Shown: positions 18,793 to 27,488, counted from the first letter of the stretch. The stretch is 45,440 nt of DNA from VBDM01 sp035317085 (GCA_035317085.1 DATHHS010000039.1:1-45440), one strand, 5' to 3'. Notes: generated by a model not told the origin, from the letters alone. Translations and numbers: made by a program.

Positions 18793-18966
18793 GCTACTAT
18801 ACGAAATTCCTTGGCACCTCCGCTACCTATATAGCGTCCGGACGCCGGCCGCCGAGTGGCAGGGATGAGAGCGGGACTTGCCGCTATACTCTTGCGGTTT
18901 CGGACGGCCCCGGGGGGCACCGGGCATTGCCTGGCGTCGCGGCCACAACAAGATCCGGCATCCAAA

Positions 18967-20235
18967 ATGACTTCAGCCGAACTTTCCGTTGCGTTCTTCC
19001 TGCAGATATTCTTCATTCTGGCGGCTTGCCGGGCCGTCGGCTGGGTGGCGCTGCGCTGCGGCCAGCCGCAAGTCATAGGCGAAATGGTCGCGGGCGTGCT
19101 CATCGGGCCCTCCCTGTTCGGGCTCTTCTGGCCCGGGGCGCAACAGTTCCTGTTCCCGCCGGAATCACTCAAGACGCTCTACGTTTTCGCGCAGCTCGGC
19201 ATCGGGCTCTACATGTTCCTGGTGGGCGTGGAGTTCAATACCGAGCTTTTCCGCAGCCGCATGCGCAGCGCCCTTTCGGTGTCCCTCGCGGGAATGCTGG
19301 TGCCCTTCATTGTCGGCGCGGCGCTCGCGCTCTGGCTCGTGAACGTGCCGGGACTTTTCTCCGAGAAGACACGCACCTTCGAAGCGATTCTCTTTCTCGG
19401 CGCGGCGATCGCGATCACGGCCTTTCCGGTGCTTGCCCGCATCATCCACGACCGCGGCCTCACCGGCACGGCGCTCGGCACGCTGGTGCTCGCGGCCGGC
19501 GCGATCAACGATGCGGCGGCCTGGTGCGTGTTTGCCATCGTGCTCGCGAGCTTCGGCGGTGGAGCCATCGTGGCGGTGAAGGCCTTTGCAGGCGGCATCG
19601 GCTATGCGCTGCTCATGGTGTTCGTCGGGCGCAAGCTCCTCGCGCCGTTGGGTCGGTTGGCCGAAACTGAACAGAGAATCAGCCCGGGCCTGCTCGGCGT
19701 GGTGCTGATGCTCCTCATGCTTGCCGCGTGGGCGATGGACGCAGCCGGCATTCACGCCGTCTTCGGCGGCTTCCTCCTCGGCGTGGCGATGCCGCGCGGC
19801 TTTCTCACGCAAGAGCTCAGACGGCAACTCGAACCGTTCGCCGTGGTATTCCTGCTGCCGATGTTCTTCTCGTTCTCCGGACTCAATACCCGGTTCGACA
19901 TGGTGAACAGCACCGGGCTGATCTTCATCGCCGCAGTGGTGCTGGTCGCCTCGATCGCGGCCAAGGGCGTGGCCTGCTGGGCCGCCGCGCGGCTCGCGGG
20001 CGAGGACAACCGGACTGCGATGGCCGTGGGCACGCTGATGAACGCACGGGGTGTGATGGAGCTGATCATTCTCAACATCGGCCTCCAGAAAGGGATCATC
20101 CAGCCTGCGTTGTTCTCCATCGGGGTTTTGATGGCCATTGTGACCACGCTGATGGCCACGCCATTGTTCGAGTGGGTTTATGGAAAGAAGGCCCGCGCCG
20201 CCGGGGAGTTTGGCGCGACGTCCTCGGGCATCTGA
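18967..20235 (+). CDS. CPA2-family cation:proton antiporter
   Basis: This 422-residue integral membrane protein has about twelve hydrophobic segments. It starts MTSAELSVAFFLQIFF and has the family segment RCGQPQVIGEMVAGVLIGPS near 30-49. It belongs to the monovalent cation:proton antiporter-2 (Kef/NapA-like) family, exchanging Na+ or K+ for H+ at the inner membrane; no C-terminal RCK/TrkA-N domain is present, unlike KefB/C. In place of the usual DD pair of electrogenic CPA2 members, the helix reads AAGAINDAAAW with N181-D182. The ATG at 18967 is chosen for homology; the region 18741-18966 is the divergent promoter region shared with uvrA, with TATACT at 18885-18890 as a possible -10. Confidence 0.88.
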   Translation: MTSAELSVAFFLQIFFILAACRAVGWVALRCGQPQVIGEMVAGVLIGPSLFGLFWPGAQQFLFPPESLKTLYVFAQLGIGLYMFLVGVEFNTELFRSRMRSALSVSLAGMLVPFIVGAALALWLVNVPGLFSEKTRTFEAILFLGAAIAITAFPVLARIIHDRGLTGTALGTLVLAAGAINDAAAWCVFAIVLASFGGGAIVAVKAFAGGIGYALLMVFVGRKLLAPLGRLAETEQRISPGLLGVVLMLLMLAAWAMDAAGIHAVFGGFLLGVAMPRGFLTQELRRQLEPFAVVFLLPMFFSFSGLNTRFDMVNSTGLIFIAAVVLVASIAAKGVACWAAARLAGEDNRTAMAVGTLMNARGVMELIILNIGLQKGIIQPALFSIGVLMAIVTTLMATPLFEWVYGKKARAAGEFGATSSGI

Positions 20236-20298
20236 AGACAGACTTCGGTGCTTGTATTCGGAATCGCGATTGTTGCGTTATGGCAGGGAGTGGCCTCT

Positions 20299-20518
20299 GA
20301 CGTGCGCGTTACGGGCGATTCCGCGGAGCGGACTTACCCGTGCGTGCCGGGGCGATGCGGTCGCGCTGCGCGAGGAGCTCGTTCGTTTGCACGGCGTGCT
20401 CGAAGCGGCGGTGATGCCCGAAGAAGGCGTCGCCAGACTAACGGTGTATCCTGAATCGCCCGACGAGCGGGCGGCGACGGAAATAATCGGAGGAAAGATA
20501 AATGGCATCAGTCAATAA
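20299..20518 (+). pseudogene. Possible broken small gene between the antiporter and ssb
   Basis: The 266-base gap before ssb holds two partial coding-like frames. One (from 20248) reads VFGIAIVALWQGVASDV, a short hydrophobic segment. The other (to 20518) reads LREELVRLHGVLEAAVMPEEG followed by VARLTVYP and a Glu-rich end, with the alternating pattern of a small ferredoxin-like or heavy-metal-associated domain. No start codon fits the second frame well, and a frame change near 20330-20345 would join the two. The frame overlaps the ssb start by 17 bases. I cannot name the family; it may also be chance coding potential. Confidence 0.3.
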
Positions 20519-20966
20519 AGTCATTTTGGTAGGCAATCTGGGACGCGATCCTGAGACGCGCTACAACCCCGAGGGCGGAGCGATCACCAACATCTCGATC
20601 GCCACCACGGACACCTGGAAGGACAAGACGAGCGGCGAAAAGCAGGAACGCACCGAATGGCACCGCGTGGTGTTTTTCAGCCGGCTCGCCGAGATCGCCG
20701 GTGAGTACCTGAAAAAAGGCTCGCAGGTTTACGTCGAGGGATCGTTGCGCACGCGCAAATGGCAGGACAAGGAAGGGAAGGAGCGCACCACCACCGAAAT
20801 CGTCGCCGACCGCATGCAGATGCTCGGCAGCCGGCAGGGCGCGGGCGACGCCGGTGCCCGGGAGCGCGGTGAGGAGGTCAGGGAACCGGCCGCCGCGGGC
20901 GAGGGCAAGGCCGACAAGAAATCGGGGGGCAAGTTCGACGACATGGACGACGATATCCCGTTCTAG
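20502..20966 (+). CDS. ssb: Single-stranded DNA-binding protein
   Basis: This 154-residue Ssb has an OB-fold DNA-binding domain (1-110) opening MASVNKVILVGNLGRDPE, with TEWHRVVFFSRLAEIAGEYL and GSLRTRKWQD. Next comes a disordered Gly/Glu/Lys-rich linker, and then the acidic tip MDDDIPF that binds partner proteins (Exo I, RecQ, PriA in other bacteria). It acts as a tetramer in replication, repair and recombination. A strong GGAGGAAAG ribosome-binding site precedes the ATG. It lies downstream of the antiporter, and in many proteobacteria ssb is next to uvrA, as here at two genes' distance. A perfect hairpin follows the stop. Confidence 0.95.
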   Translation: MASVNKVILVGNLGRDPETRYNPEGGAITNISIATTDTWKDKTSGEKQERTEWHRVVFFSRLAEIAGEYLKKGSQVYVEGSLRTRKWQDKEGKERTTTEIVADRMQMLGSRQGAGDAGARERGEEVREPAAAGEGKADKKSGGKFDDMDDDIPF

Positions 20967-20974
20967 AAACGACC

Positions 20975-20999
20975 GGCCGCGCGATAATCTCGCGCGGCC
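20975..20999. terminator. Terminator-like hairpin after ssb
   Basis: GGCCGCGCGA / TCGCGCGGCC forms a perfect 10-bp stem with loop TAATC, 9 bases after the ssb stop and followed by TATTTC. It sits between convergent genes and could serve both. Confidence 0.75.
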
Positions 21000-21053
21000 T
21001 ATTTCAAGGCCCCGACCTCGGCTTACGCCTCGGTTTCTCCGCCTGGAGTGAAT

Positions 21054-21803
21054 TTACTGAACGTCCCGGCGCCGGCAAAGGAGCAGGACTTCCCCGACCT
21101 GGGCGGTGTCGATCAGACCCTCGGCCAGCGCCAGCGGTTTCTGAAAGCGCACGCTGAGCGGCATCATCACGCGGTTGTACCACCACATCGCGCGTTCGCG
21201 CCGGTGGAGCAACAACCACATGCCGAGGCCGACCAGGCGCGAGGATTTAGGCTGCATCCCGAAAGCGGCGCTGCGTTCCACCGCGAAGCCTTGTCGCGCC
21301 AGTTTGGCCAGCAATTCTGCCGGCTCGTAGCGGCGCCAGTGGCCGACGAAATCGTCGAAGCCCGTCCACTGCGCAGGATGCAGCGGTACCGAAGTGATGA
21401 GCGCCGCACCGGGCGCCGCCACGCGCGCGAGCTCCGCGAGAGCGCGCTCGTCGTTGTCGACATGTTCTATCACATCGAAGGCGCAGATCAGATCGAATAT
21501 CGCATCGCCGTAGGGCAGGGCCGTGATGGAGCCGAGCGTCCCGGTGCCGCCGCGCGCGCGCAGTTTCGCCAGCGCCGACGGGCTGATATCGAGGAACTGC
21601 GTCCCCTCGATCGGCAGGCGCGGGCGCAATCCCGGCGCCACTTCCAGGCGGCGCTGCCTGGGTGTCAGCAGCGAGCGTACCAGCGGCCAGGTGTTGAAGC
21701 GCTGGGGCTCGATCAGGCGCGCGTCCGCCCACAGCGCGTCGTAGAAGTGCCGGTTGATGTCGAGCAGGTCGGAATCGGTGCGGGCGGGAGTCAGCGAAGT
21801 CAT
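21054..21803 (-). CDS. Class I SAM-dependent methyltransferase
   Basis: This 249-residue methyltransferase starts at the ATG at 21803. It has the glycine-rich SAM motif in modified form (RRLEVAPGLRPRLPIEG), an acidic end to strand beta2 in GTQFLDISPSALAKL, and DLICAFDVIEHVDND, the DxxxxxDVIEH pattern of UbiE/SAM methyltransferases. The later part has SVPLHPAQWTGFDDFVGHWRRY, typical of lipid and polyketide-linked methyltransferases. The substrate is not known. It is divergently transcribed from the ACP and ketosynthase genes, and methyltransferases are common in aryl-polyene clusters, so it may work in that pathway; this is inferred from position only. Confidence 0.8.
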   Translation of the reverse strand: MTSLTPARTDSDLLDINRHFYDALWADARLIEPQRFNTWPLVRSLLTPRQRRLEVAPGLRPRLPIEGTQFLDISPSALAKLRARGGTGTLGSITALPYGDAIFDLICAFDVIEHVDNDERALAELARVAAPGAALITSVPLHPAQWTGFDDFVGHWRRYEPAELLAKLARQGFAVERSAAFGMQPKSSRLVGLGMWLLLHRRERAMWWYNRVMMPLSVRFQKPLALAEGLIDTAQVGEVLLLCRRRDVQ

Positions 21804-21892
21804 GCGCCACGCTAGCACAGGACGTGCGAGAATTGTGGAAGCACGACCGGAGATCGTGTAAAACCAATCGTCGGCATAATTAATTTGGGATC

Positions 21893-22138
21893 ATGAAAAA
21901 CGACACCCTGACCGTCCTGAGTGAATTCCTCCACAAGCGCGAGAACATCGATCCCGCTCGAGTGACGCCCGATACCTCGCTCGAGGAGCTCAAGGTCGAT
22001 TCGCTCCTGCTGCTCGAGCTGCTGTTCGAATTCGAGGACAGGCTCGGAGTGAAGATACCGCAGGACATTCCGCGACCCAAGACCGTCGGCGATCTCCTTT
22101 CGATCGTGGACAAGGTCACGGACGGAAAAGGCGTCTGA
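21893..22138 (+). CDS. Acyl carrier protein
   Basis: This 81-residue acyl carrier protein has the phosphopantetheine serine S37 in the motif V-D-S-L, followed by LLLELLFEFEDRLGVKIPQD. It is not the fabD-G-linked AcpP, whose operon is elsewhere and whose motif is DSLDTVE. The KS gene starts in overlap with its stop (TGATG at 22136-22140), so the two are probably made together and act as a pair in acyl or polyene chain building. A CATAAT at 21875-21880 is a candidate -10, which gives a short leader. Confidence 0.92.
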   Translation: MKNDTLTVLSEFLHKRENIDPARVTPDTSLEELKVDSLLLLELLFEFEDRLGVKIPQDIPRPKTVGDLLSIVDKVTDGKGV

Positions 22139-23388
22139 TGGCGGGCGCGCGGCGCGTCGCCGTCACCGGCCTGGGGCTCGTCAGTCCTTTTGGTGGAGAC
22201 CTTCCGGACTTCTTCGGCCGCATGCTGCGCGGCGAATCCGCGATACGGCTGTTTACCCGCCAGGAGGAAGTGACGAGACCGCTCGCCGTTCCGGCGGTTC
22301 GTTGCACGAATTTCGACGCCGACGCAGCGCTTGGCAAGTCGCTTGCCTACACCATGGACCGCTACAGCCAGCTCGGGACCACCGCTGCCCTTTCGGCGTG
22401 GCAGGATGCCGGGCTTCCCCGGGTCAAGGACGCGCCGCGCAACGACTGGGGCGTTTCCTGGGGGACGGCGCTGGGCGGCACGCTGACCTTCGAGAGCGGC
22501 TATATCGAGTTGCTGCGCAACGGCCGCGAGCGCGTATCGCCGCTTTCGGTCGTGCTCGGTATGAGCAATGCGGCCGCCTCCCACATATCGATTCAGCTCG
22601 GCCTGGGGGCTTCCTCCGCGACCTATTCGGTCGCGTGCGCCTCATCGGCCGTCGCGATCGCCGAGGTTCTGTCCAAGCTGCGCTCGGGCGAGGCAAGCCT
22701 GATGGTCGTCGGCGGCTCCGAGGCGCCGCTCTCCTACGGCGTGGTGCGCGCATGGGAAGCGATGCGCATTCTCGCCCTGGGCGACGAGACAAGCGCCGCG
22801 CGCGCCTGCCGCCCGTTCAGTTCCGACCGGCAGGGTCTGGTGCTCGGGGAAGGGGCGGGCGCAATGATCCTCGAGGACTGGGACCACGCGGTTCGCCGCG
22901 GGGCGAGGATCTACGCCGAATTCGCCGGATGCGGCAGCACTTCCGATCACGAACACCTGGTCCGGCCCAGTGTGGACGGACAGATGCGCGCCATGCGCAT
23001 GGCGATTCAGGATGGCGGCCTCACCACCGATGAGATCGACTACATCAACGCGCACGGCACGGCGACGCGCGAAGGCGACCCGATCGAAATCGCGGCCATT
23101 CGCGGCGTTTTCGGATCGCGCTCCGAAGCGGTCGCCGTCAGCGCCACGAAATCGATGCACGGACACATGCTCGGCGCCACCGGAGTGATCGAGGCCATCA
23201 TCACCGTGATGTCCCTGGCCTCGCAGGAGGCGCCGCCGACCGCGTACCTCGACAATGTGGATCGCGAGTGCACCGGCGTGCGCCACATCACCGGGGGTCC
23301 GCTGCGCGGCGGCCTGCGGGCGGCGCTGTCCAACTCTTTCGCATTCGGGGGCAGCAATACGGTGCTGGCGTTCCGCGCGGTTCATTGA
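22138..23388 (+). CDS. Beta-ketoacyl-ACP synthase (KAS II-like, ApeR/ApeO-type)
   Basis: This 416-residue ketosynthase extends acyl-ACP with malonyl-ACP. The catalytic triad is visible: C167 in SVACASS, H306 in NAHGTAT and H343 in KSMHGHMLGATG, with K338 preceding it. The thiolase fold has the usual length. It resembles FabF but keeps GVSWGTALGG and FGGSNTVLAF, the decorated form found in aryl-polyene and type II polyketide clusters. It is translationally coupled to the ACP upstream. It is convergent with the glycosyltransferase gene. An inverted repeat (GCGCGG at 23375, CCGCGC at 23391) spans its stop. Confidence 0.9.
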   Translation: MAGARRVAVTGLGLVSPFGGDLPDFFGRMLRGESAIRLFTRQEEVTRPLAVPAVRCTNFDADAALGKSLAYTMDRYSQLGTTAALSAWQDAGLPRVKDAPRNDWGVSWGTALGGTLTFESGYIELLRNGRERVSPLSVVLGMSNAAASHISIQLGLGASSATYSVACASSAVAIAEVLSKLRSGEASLMVVGGSEAPLSYGVVRAWEAMRILALGDETSAARACRPFSSDRQGLVLGEGAGAMILEDWDHAVRRGARIYAEFAGCGSTSDHEHLVRPSVDGQMRAMRMAIQDGGLTTDEIDYINAHGTATREGDPIEIAAIRGVFGSRSEAVAVSATKSMHGHMLGATGVIEAIITVMSLASQEAPPTAYLDNVDRECTGVRHITGGPLRGGLRAALSNSFAFGGSNTVLAFRAVH

Positions 23389-23437
23389 ATCCGCGCCTCT
23401 GCGTTTCTGCCGGATGCGCCCGCGTATCGGTTTGAAT

Positions 23438-24199
23438 TTACGAGGTTCTCAGGCGCCGCATCGCGAGCATCGGGAGCCGCAGCAGGAAGCCGAGAAACAG
23501 GCGTGCGTGCATCCAGGTCAGCAGGGCATTGTCGCGCCAGTAGTTGAAATGCGACACGCCGCCCTCGTCCGGGCGGAAATACCGCACCGGCGCGGGTTTG
23601 TTGAGCGGACGCACCCCCGACCAGCACATCCGCACCACCGCTTCCGGATCGAAGTCGAAGCGCCGCATCCAGTGCTGAGCCCGCATCACTTTGCGCAGGG
23701 GCGCGATCGGGTACACCCTGAAGCCGAACAGGGAATCGCCGATTCCCGTCCAGAGCGTTTCCAGGTTGGCCCACCAGTTGGATACGCGGCGCCCCTTCAC
23801 GCGCAGATTCGGCGCGCTTGCGTCGAACACCGGAACGCCCAGCACCATGCAGGAAGGCTCGGCTGCGGAAGCCGCCATGAACTCGCCGATCAGCTCAGGC
23901 GGGTGCTGGCCGTCCGAATCCATTGTCAGGACATGCGTGAAACCGGCGGCTTCCGCCAGCTCGATGCCGTGCAGTACGGCCGCGCCTTTGCCGCCGTTCC
24001 TGGGCAATACGATCAGCTTCAGACCCGGATCGGCCCTGGCCATGGCGCGCAATCCTTCGGCCGTGCCGTCGGTACTCGCATCCACGACGATCCACACCGG
24101 GTTCCAGGCGCGCCTCGCAGACTGAACAGTCTCGTAAACCCGCTCGCCGGGGTTGTAGCTTGGAATCAGGACAAGATGGCTCCGGGAAGCCTCCCTCAT
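23438..24199 (-). CDS. Family 2 glycosyltransferase
   Basis: This 253-residue GT-A fold glycosyltransferase starts MREASRSHLVLIPSYNPG. The nucleotide-sugar site is in VVDASTDGTAEGL, the metal-binding DxD is in LTMDSDGQHPPE and the acceptor part has the FDFDPEAVVRM segment. A C-terminal hydrophobic, basic part (residues 225-253) may associate with the membrane. In aryl-polyene clusters a glycosyltransferase of this type acts with an acyltransferase on the lipid head group. Its start is 7 bases from the PlsC-like stop, so the two genes form one unit. The donor sugar is unknown. Confidence 0.85.
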   Translation of the reverse strand: MREASRSHLVLIPSYNPGERVYETVQSARRAWNPVWIVVDASTDGTAEGLRAMARADPGLKLIVLPRNGGKGAAVLHGIELAEAAGFTHVLTMDSDGQHPPELIGEFMAASAAEPSCMVLGVPVFDASAPNLRVKGRRVSNWWANLETLWTGIGDSLFGFRVYPIAPLRKVMRAQHWMRRFDFDPEAVVRMCWSGVRPLNKPAPVRYFRPDEGGVSHFNYWRDNALLTWMHARLFLGFLLRLPMLAMRRLRTS

Positions 24200-24206
24200 C
24201 GAGTCC

Positions 24207-25037
24207 TCATAGTTCGTCGAGCCGGGGCTTGTGCGACTGCGCCAGGATATCGCCGGCGGCATCGAGGCTGGTGCCGCGGCCAAGCTCGGATGCCAGATAG
24301 GCTTCCATCTCTGCAATCGTCTCCTTCAGATTGTCCCTGGCCATGAACCGCCTTCCCAGCCGGGCGCGGTAACAGACCGGCATCGGCGGAATGCGATGAA
24401 GCAGCCAGCCTTTGGACAGAAAAGGCGACGTGGTTTCGATCAATACGGTCTGGATGGGAACGCCCGAGCGCTTCGAGACGAGAACCGCTCCTCCCTTCAA
24501 GCGATTGATCGGCCGGCGTGTCGTGCGGGTCCCTTCAGGGAAGAGCAGGAGCTGACCGCCGGCCCTCAAGTCCTCCACCGCCAGCGTCACCCCTCCGATA
24601 AAGTCGTCGTTGCGTATGTAGCCTGCCAGGCGTGCCGAGGCTCCGTAAATCCAGTTGTTGATCAAGTCGGCCTTCATCACGCAGGCCACATTGGGCAGGC
24701 GCGAGAGGACCATCACCGCATCCAGAAGGCCGGGATGGTTGGGGGCGATGATCAAAGGGCCGGCGTCGCGCAAGGCGTCCAGAGCCCGCAGATCGAAGCG
24801 AAAGGCCCCGGTCAGCGCGAGGAGCCAGAGATAGCAGCGAAAACCGTAGCTGGTGACCCACCGCCCGACCACTCTCCCCCGTTCCTCGGGCAGCAGGTGG
24901 CATAGCAGCGCCGACACGCCGGACCAGATGAAGCACATCATGCCGAAGACGAGGAGCCCCGAATAAATGACGAAGCACCCATAGACGGCGCGCAGCGCTG
25001 TGCGGATCGATGGCGCTGCGGATTGCTGCAAAAGCAT
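24207..25037 (-). CDS. PlsC-like lysophospholipid acyltransferase
   Basis: This 276-residue membrane acyltransferase starts from the ATG at 25037. It has N-terminal hydrophobic segments (about 15-50 and 65-80), the catalytic NHPGLLD box (100-106, H101 and D106) and the glycerol-phosphate-binding FPEGTRT box (167-173), as in 1-acyl-glycerol-3-phosphate acyltransferases. It transfers acyl chains to a lipid acceptor at the inner membrane. The adjacent glycosyltransferase, ACP and KS suggest a special-lipid role rather than housekeeping PlsC, but the sequence alone does not settle this. It is divergent from the soxY gene; 159 bases lie between them. Confidence 0.87.
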   Translation of the reverse strand: MLLQQSAAPSIRTALRAVYGCFVIYSGLLVFGMMCFIWSGVSALLCHLLPEERGRVVGRWVTSYGFRCYLWLLALTGAFRFDLRALDALRDAGPLIIAPNHPGLLDAVMVLSRLPNVACVMKADLINNWIYGASARLAGYIRNDDFIGGVTLAVEDLRAGGQLLLFPEGTRTTRRPINRLKGGAVLVSKRSGVPIQTVLIETTSPFLSKGWLLHRIPPMPVCYRARLGRRFMARDNLKETIAEMEAYLASELGRGTSLDAAGDILAQSHKPRLDEL

Positions 25038-25196
25038 GGCGGTCCGTCCCGTTCGTGAGGCTCAGCTCGCACCGAAGATTCGTCACCCTAACACAGGACG
25101 CGGGGGAAAATAACTGTCCATGGTTTCCGTCGCATTTGCTCAAGAGCCACGGTAAAATCCGCTATTCCCGATCCCGGGAACTCCAAGGAAAGCCTG

Positions 25197-25667
25197 GTGG
25201 ACGCCAAGCGGCGCGAAGTGTTGAAAGCGGGTGGCGGAGCGGGTGTGCTCGCCATTGCCGCAGTGGCGGGATGGATGCGGCCCGGCGAGGCGATCGCCCA
25301 GGAGTGGAACAAGGCGGCGTTCGACACCAGGAGCATCGCCGACACGGTGAAGGCGCTGGGCGGCGGCACATCGACCCCGAGCGAAGCGATCGAGATCACC
25401 GCTCCTGACATCGCGGAGAACGGCGCCGTGGTGCCGGTCGCAGTGGAGAGCAAGCTGCCGAAAACGCAGGCCATCGCGATCCTGATCGAAAAGAACCCCA
25501 ATACCCTGTCCGCGGACTTCGATATTCCCGCCGGCACCGATCCTTTCGTCAGCACCCGCGTCAAGATGGCGGAGACCTCGAACATCTACGCGCTGGTGAT
25601 AGCGGACGGCAAGTATTTCCATGCGATGAAAGAGATCAAGGTCACCATCGGCGGGTGCGGGGGTTGA
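25197..25667 (+). CDS. soxY: Thiosulfate carrier SoxY
   Basis: This is a 156-residue periplasmic carrier subunit of the Sox thiosulfate-oxidation system. The start is a GTG at 25197 behind AAGGAAAG. A Tat-type signal RREVLKAGGGAGVLAIAAVAGW is at the N-terminus. The C-terminus is GGCGG with the sulfur-carrying Cys at residue 154, the site where thiosulfate is attached and processed. It works with SoxZ, which follows after a single base. This is the first gene of soxYZAXB. A TAAAAT at 25153-25158 could be a -10. Confidence 0.93.
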   Translation: MDAKRREVLKAGGGAGVLAIAAVAGWMRPGEAIAQEWNKAAFDTRSIADTVKALGGGTSTPSEAIEITAPDIAENGAVVPVAVESKLPKTQAIAILIEKNPNTLSADFDIPAGTDPFVSTRVKMAETSNIYALVIADGKYFHAMKEIKVTIGGCGG

Positions 25668-25668
25668 T

Positions 25669-25986
25669 ATGGCAGATCCGATGCGCATCCGCGCCAGCAT
25701 GACGGGCGACAAGGTCGAGGTGAAGGTGCTGATGGCCCACGAGATGGAAACGGGCCTGCGAAAAGACCCCGGCGGCAAGCTCGTTCCGGCGCATTTCATC
25801 CGGAACGTGACCGTCACGCATGGCGGCAAGACGGTGCTGTCGGCGCAATGGGGGACTTCGATATCGCGCAATCCTTTCCTGCACTTCCGTTTCAAAGGCG
25901 GCAAGCCCGGCGAGAAGGTGACGATCGCCTGGCTCGACAACCAGGGCGACAAGAGAACCGACGAAGCGGTCATCGCCGGCGGCTGA
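25669..25986 (+). CDS. soxZ: Thiosulfate carrier SoxZ
   Basis: This 105-residue small protein makes the SoxYZ heterodimer with SoxY. It opens MADPMRIRASMTGDKVEVKV, has a compact beta-sandwich pattern without cysteines, and ends EAVIAGG. It has no signal peptide and is exported by hitchhiking on the Tat signal of SoxY. The gene starts one base after the soxY stop, so expression is linked. Confidence 0.92.
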   Translation: MADPMRIRASMTGDKVEVKVLMAHEMETGLRKDPGGKLVPAHFIRNVTVTHGGKTVLSAQWGTSISRNPFLHFRFKGGKPGEKVTIAWLDNQGDKRTDEAVIAGG

Positions 25987-26029
25987 ATACGGCGCTCGTG
26001 CCGGCGCGAGTTTCACGAGGAAGAAAGCG

Positions 26030-26833
26030 ATGCACATCAAACGCGTCCTGGCCGGGGTGCTGACGGCGATGCTGCCGTGCTTCGCGCAGGCGCAGCAGGA
26101 CACGCAGAAGGAAATCGAGCGCTACCGGAAGATGCTCGTCGAAGGCAATCCCGCCGATCTGTGGGAAGCGCGCGGCGAGGAGCTGTGGAAGAAAAGCCGC
26201 GGACCGAAGAGCGCCTCGCTCGAGCAATGCGACCTCGGCCTCGGGGCGGGTGTAGTGAAAGGCGCCTATGCACGGCTGCCGCGTTATTTCGCCGATACCG
26301 ATCGAGTCCAGGACGTCGAATCGCGCCTGGTGACCTGCATGGTGACGCTGCAGGGCTTCACACCCGAGGAAGCGATGAAAAACCCGTTCTCCTCGCCCGA
26401 CCGGCAATCGATCATGGAGGCGCTGGTGAGCTACATCGCCGCCGAGTCGAAGGGCATGACGCTCGATGTGCCGATACGCCATCCGAAGGAAATCGAAGCC
26501 TTGCGCATCGGCGAGCAACTCTTCTACCGCCGCGCCGGCCCGCACGACTTCGCCTGCGTGAGCTGCCACGGCGAGAACGGCAGGCGCATCCGCCTGCAGG
26601 AATTGCCCAAGCTCACCGATCCGAAGGACGCGCAGAAAATCTTCACGACCTGGCCGGCGTACCGCGTCTCGCAGGGCACCGTGCGCACCATGCAGCACCG
26701 TTTGTACGACTGCTACTGGCAGATGCGCCACCCGCAATTGGATTACACCTCCGAGGCTTCGATCGCGCTCATGGTGTACATGGCGAAGTACGCGAACGGC
26801 GGTACCGTCAATGCACCGGGCCTCAAGCGCTGA
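26030..26833 (+). CDS. soxA: Diheme-type cytochrome SoxA (single-heme form)
   Basis: This 267-residue periplasmic cytochrome has the signal MHIKRVLAGVLTAMLPCFAQAQQ. With SoxX it couples thiosulfate to the cysteine of SoxY. One heme site is visible, C176-V-S-C179-H180. A further active-site Cys at about 228 (YDCYWQMR) fits the persulfide-bearing axial ligand of SoxA. Cys pairs at residues of about 66 and 102 match the structural disulfide replacing the lost first heme in single-heme SoxA proteins. It lies 43 bases after soxZ. Confidence 0.92.
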   Translation: MHIKRVLAGVLTAMLPCFAQAQQDTQKEIERYRKMLVEGNPADLWEARGEELWKKSRGPKSASLEQCDLGLGAGVVKGAYARLPRYFADTDRVQDVESRLVTCMVTLQGFTPEEAMKNPFSSPDRQSIMEALVSYIAAESKGMTLDVPIRHPKEIEALRIGEQLFYRRAGPHDFACVSCHGENGRRIRLQELPKLTDPKDAQKIFTTWPAYRVSQGTVRTMQHRLYDCYWQMRHPQLDYTSEASIALMVYMAKYANGGTVNAPGLKR

Positions 26834-26845
26834 GCGGACGGTGTG

Positions 26846-27463
26846 ATGAAAACGATACTCTCGCTTTTCGTTGGTGCTGGTTTGGTCGCCGGCTGCGTCA
26901 CGCAGCTTTCCGACAGCGAAGCGCGGCAGCGCGCCGAGCAGACGTTCCGGGAGGCTTTTACGCACGGCAACCGGCAGATGGCCGCGCGGGTGGACGAGCA
27001 GGACGAAGTGCAGGCGCTCTGCACGAAGTACCGCAACGAACCGCCGAGGGACGTCGCCGAAAAAATCGAAAAATCGCAGGCCGCGACGATCAAATATCCG
27101 GCCCCGGGCAAGCTGATAGGCGACTGGCGTCTGGGCGAGAAGATCGCGCAGGACGGCTACGGGATGCGTTTTACCGATCCGGACCCGAAGCGGCCGAACG
27201 GCGGCAACTGCTACAACTGTCACCAGATCGCGACGCAGGAAATTTCCTTCGGCACCATCGGCCCGAGCCTGCAAGGCTTCGGCAAGCTGCGCGGACAGAG
27301 TGAGCCGGTCCAGAAGTACGTCTACGGCAAAATCTACAATGCGGAAGCGTTCGCCGCGTGCTCCAACATGCCGCGCTTCGGCCACAACGGCGTCCTGACC
27401 GAAGAACAGATCACCCACCTCGTGGCACTCCTGCTCGACCCGGCTTCCCCCGTAAACAAGTGA
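26846..27463 (+). CDS. soxX: Monoheme cytochrome SoxX
   Basis: This 205-residue c-type cytochrome is the partner of SoxA. The heme site is C122-Y-N-C125-H126, and the likely axial Met is in SNMPRFGHNG, the usual SoxX arrangement. The N-terminus MKTILSLFVGAGLVAGC is a lipoprotein signal with a lipobox ending at Cys 17, so it may be membrane-anchored, which is less common for SoxX. The N-terminal half (residues 20-100) is a longer helical extension than in short SoxX proteins. The ATG at 26846 is preferred to the GTG three bases before it. The stop overlaps a terminator-like stem. Confidence 0.9.
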   Translation: MKTILSLFVGAGLVAGCVTQLSDSEARQRAEQTFREAFTHGNRQMAARVDEQDEVQALCTKYRNEPPRDVAEKIEKSQAATIKYPAPGKLIGDWRLGEKIAQDGYGMRFTDPDPKRPNGGNCYNCHQIATQEISFGTIGPSLQGFGKLRGQSEPVQKYVYGKIYNAEAFAACSNMPRFGHNGVLTEEQITHLVALLLDPASPVNK

Positions 27464-27488
27464 CGTTGCGGCCCATACCGCAACGTCA
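27461..27488 (+). terminator. Hairpin at the end of soxX
   Basis: TGACGTTGCGG (27461-27471) pairs perfectly with CCGCAACGTCA (27478-27488) around the loop CCCATA; the left arm includes the soxX stop codon. Without a T run it may act as a processing or partial stop signal between soxX and soxB. Confidence 0.6.

Noticed and set aside
18741..19172. Upstream extension of the uvrA frame
   Set aside because: It runs through a 22-base tandem repeat and overlaps the antiporter on the other strand; homology starts at 18740.
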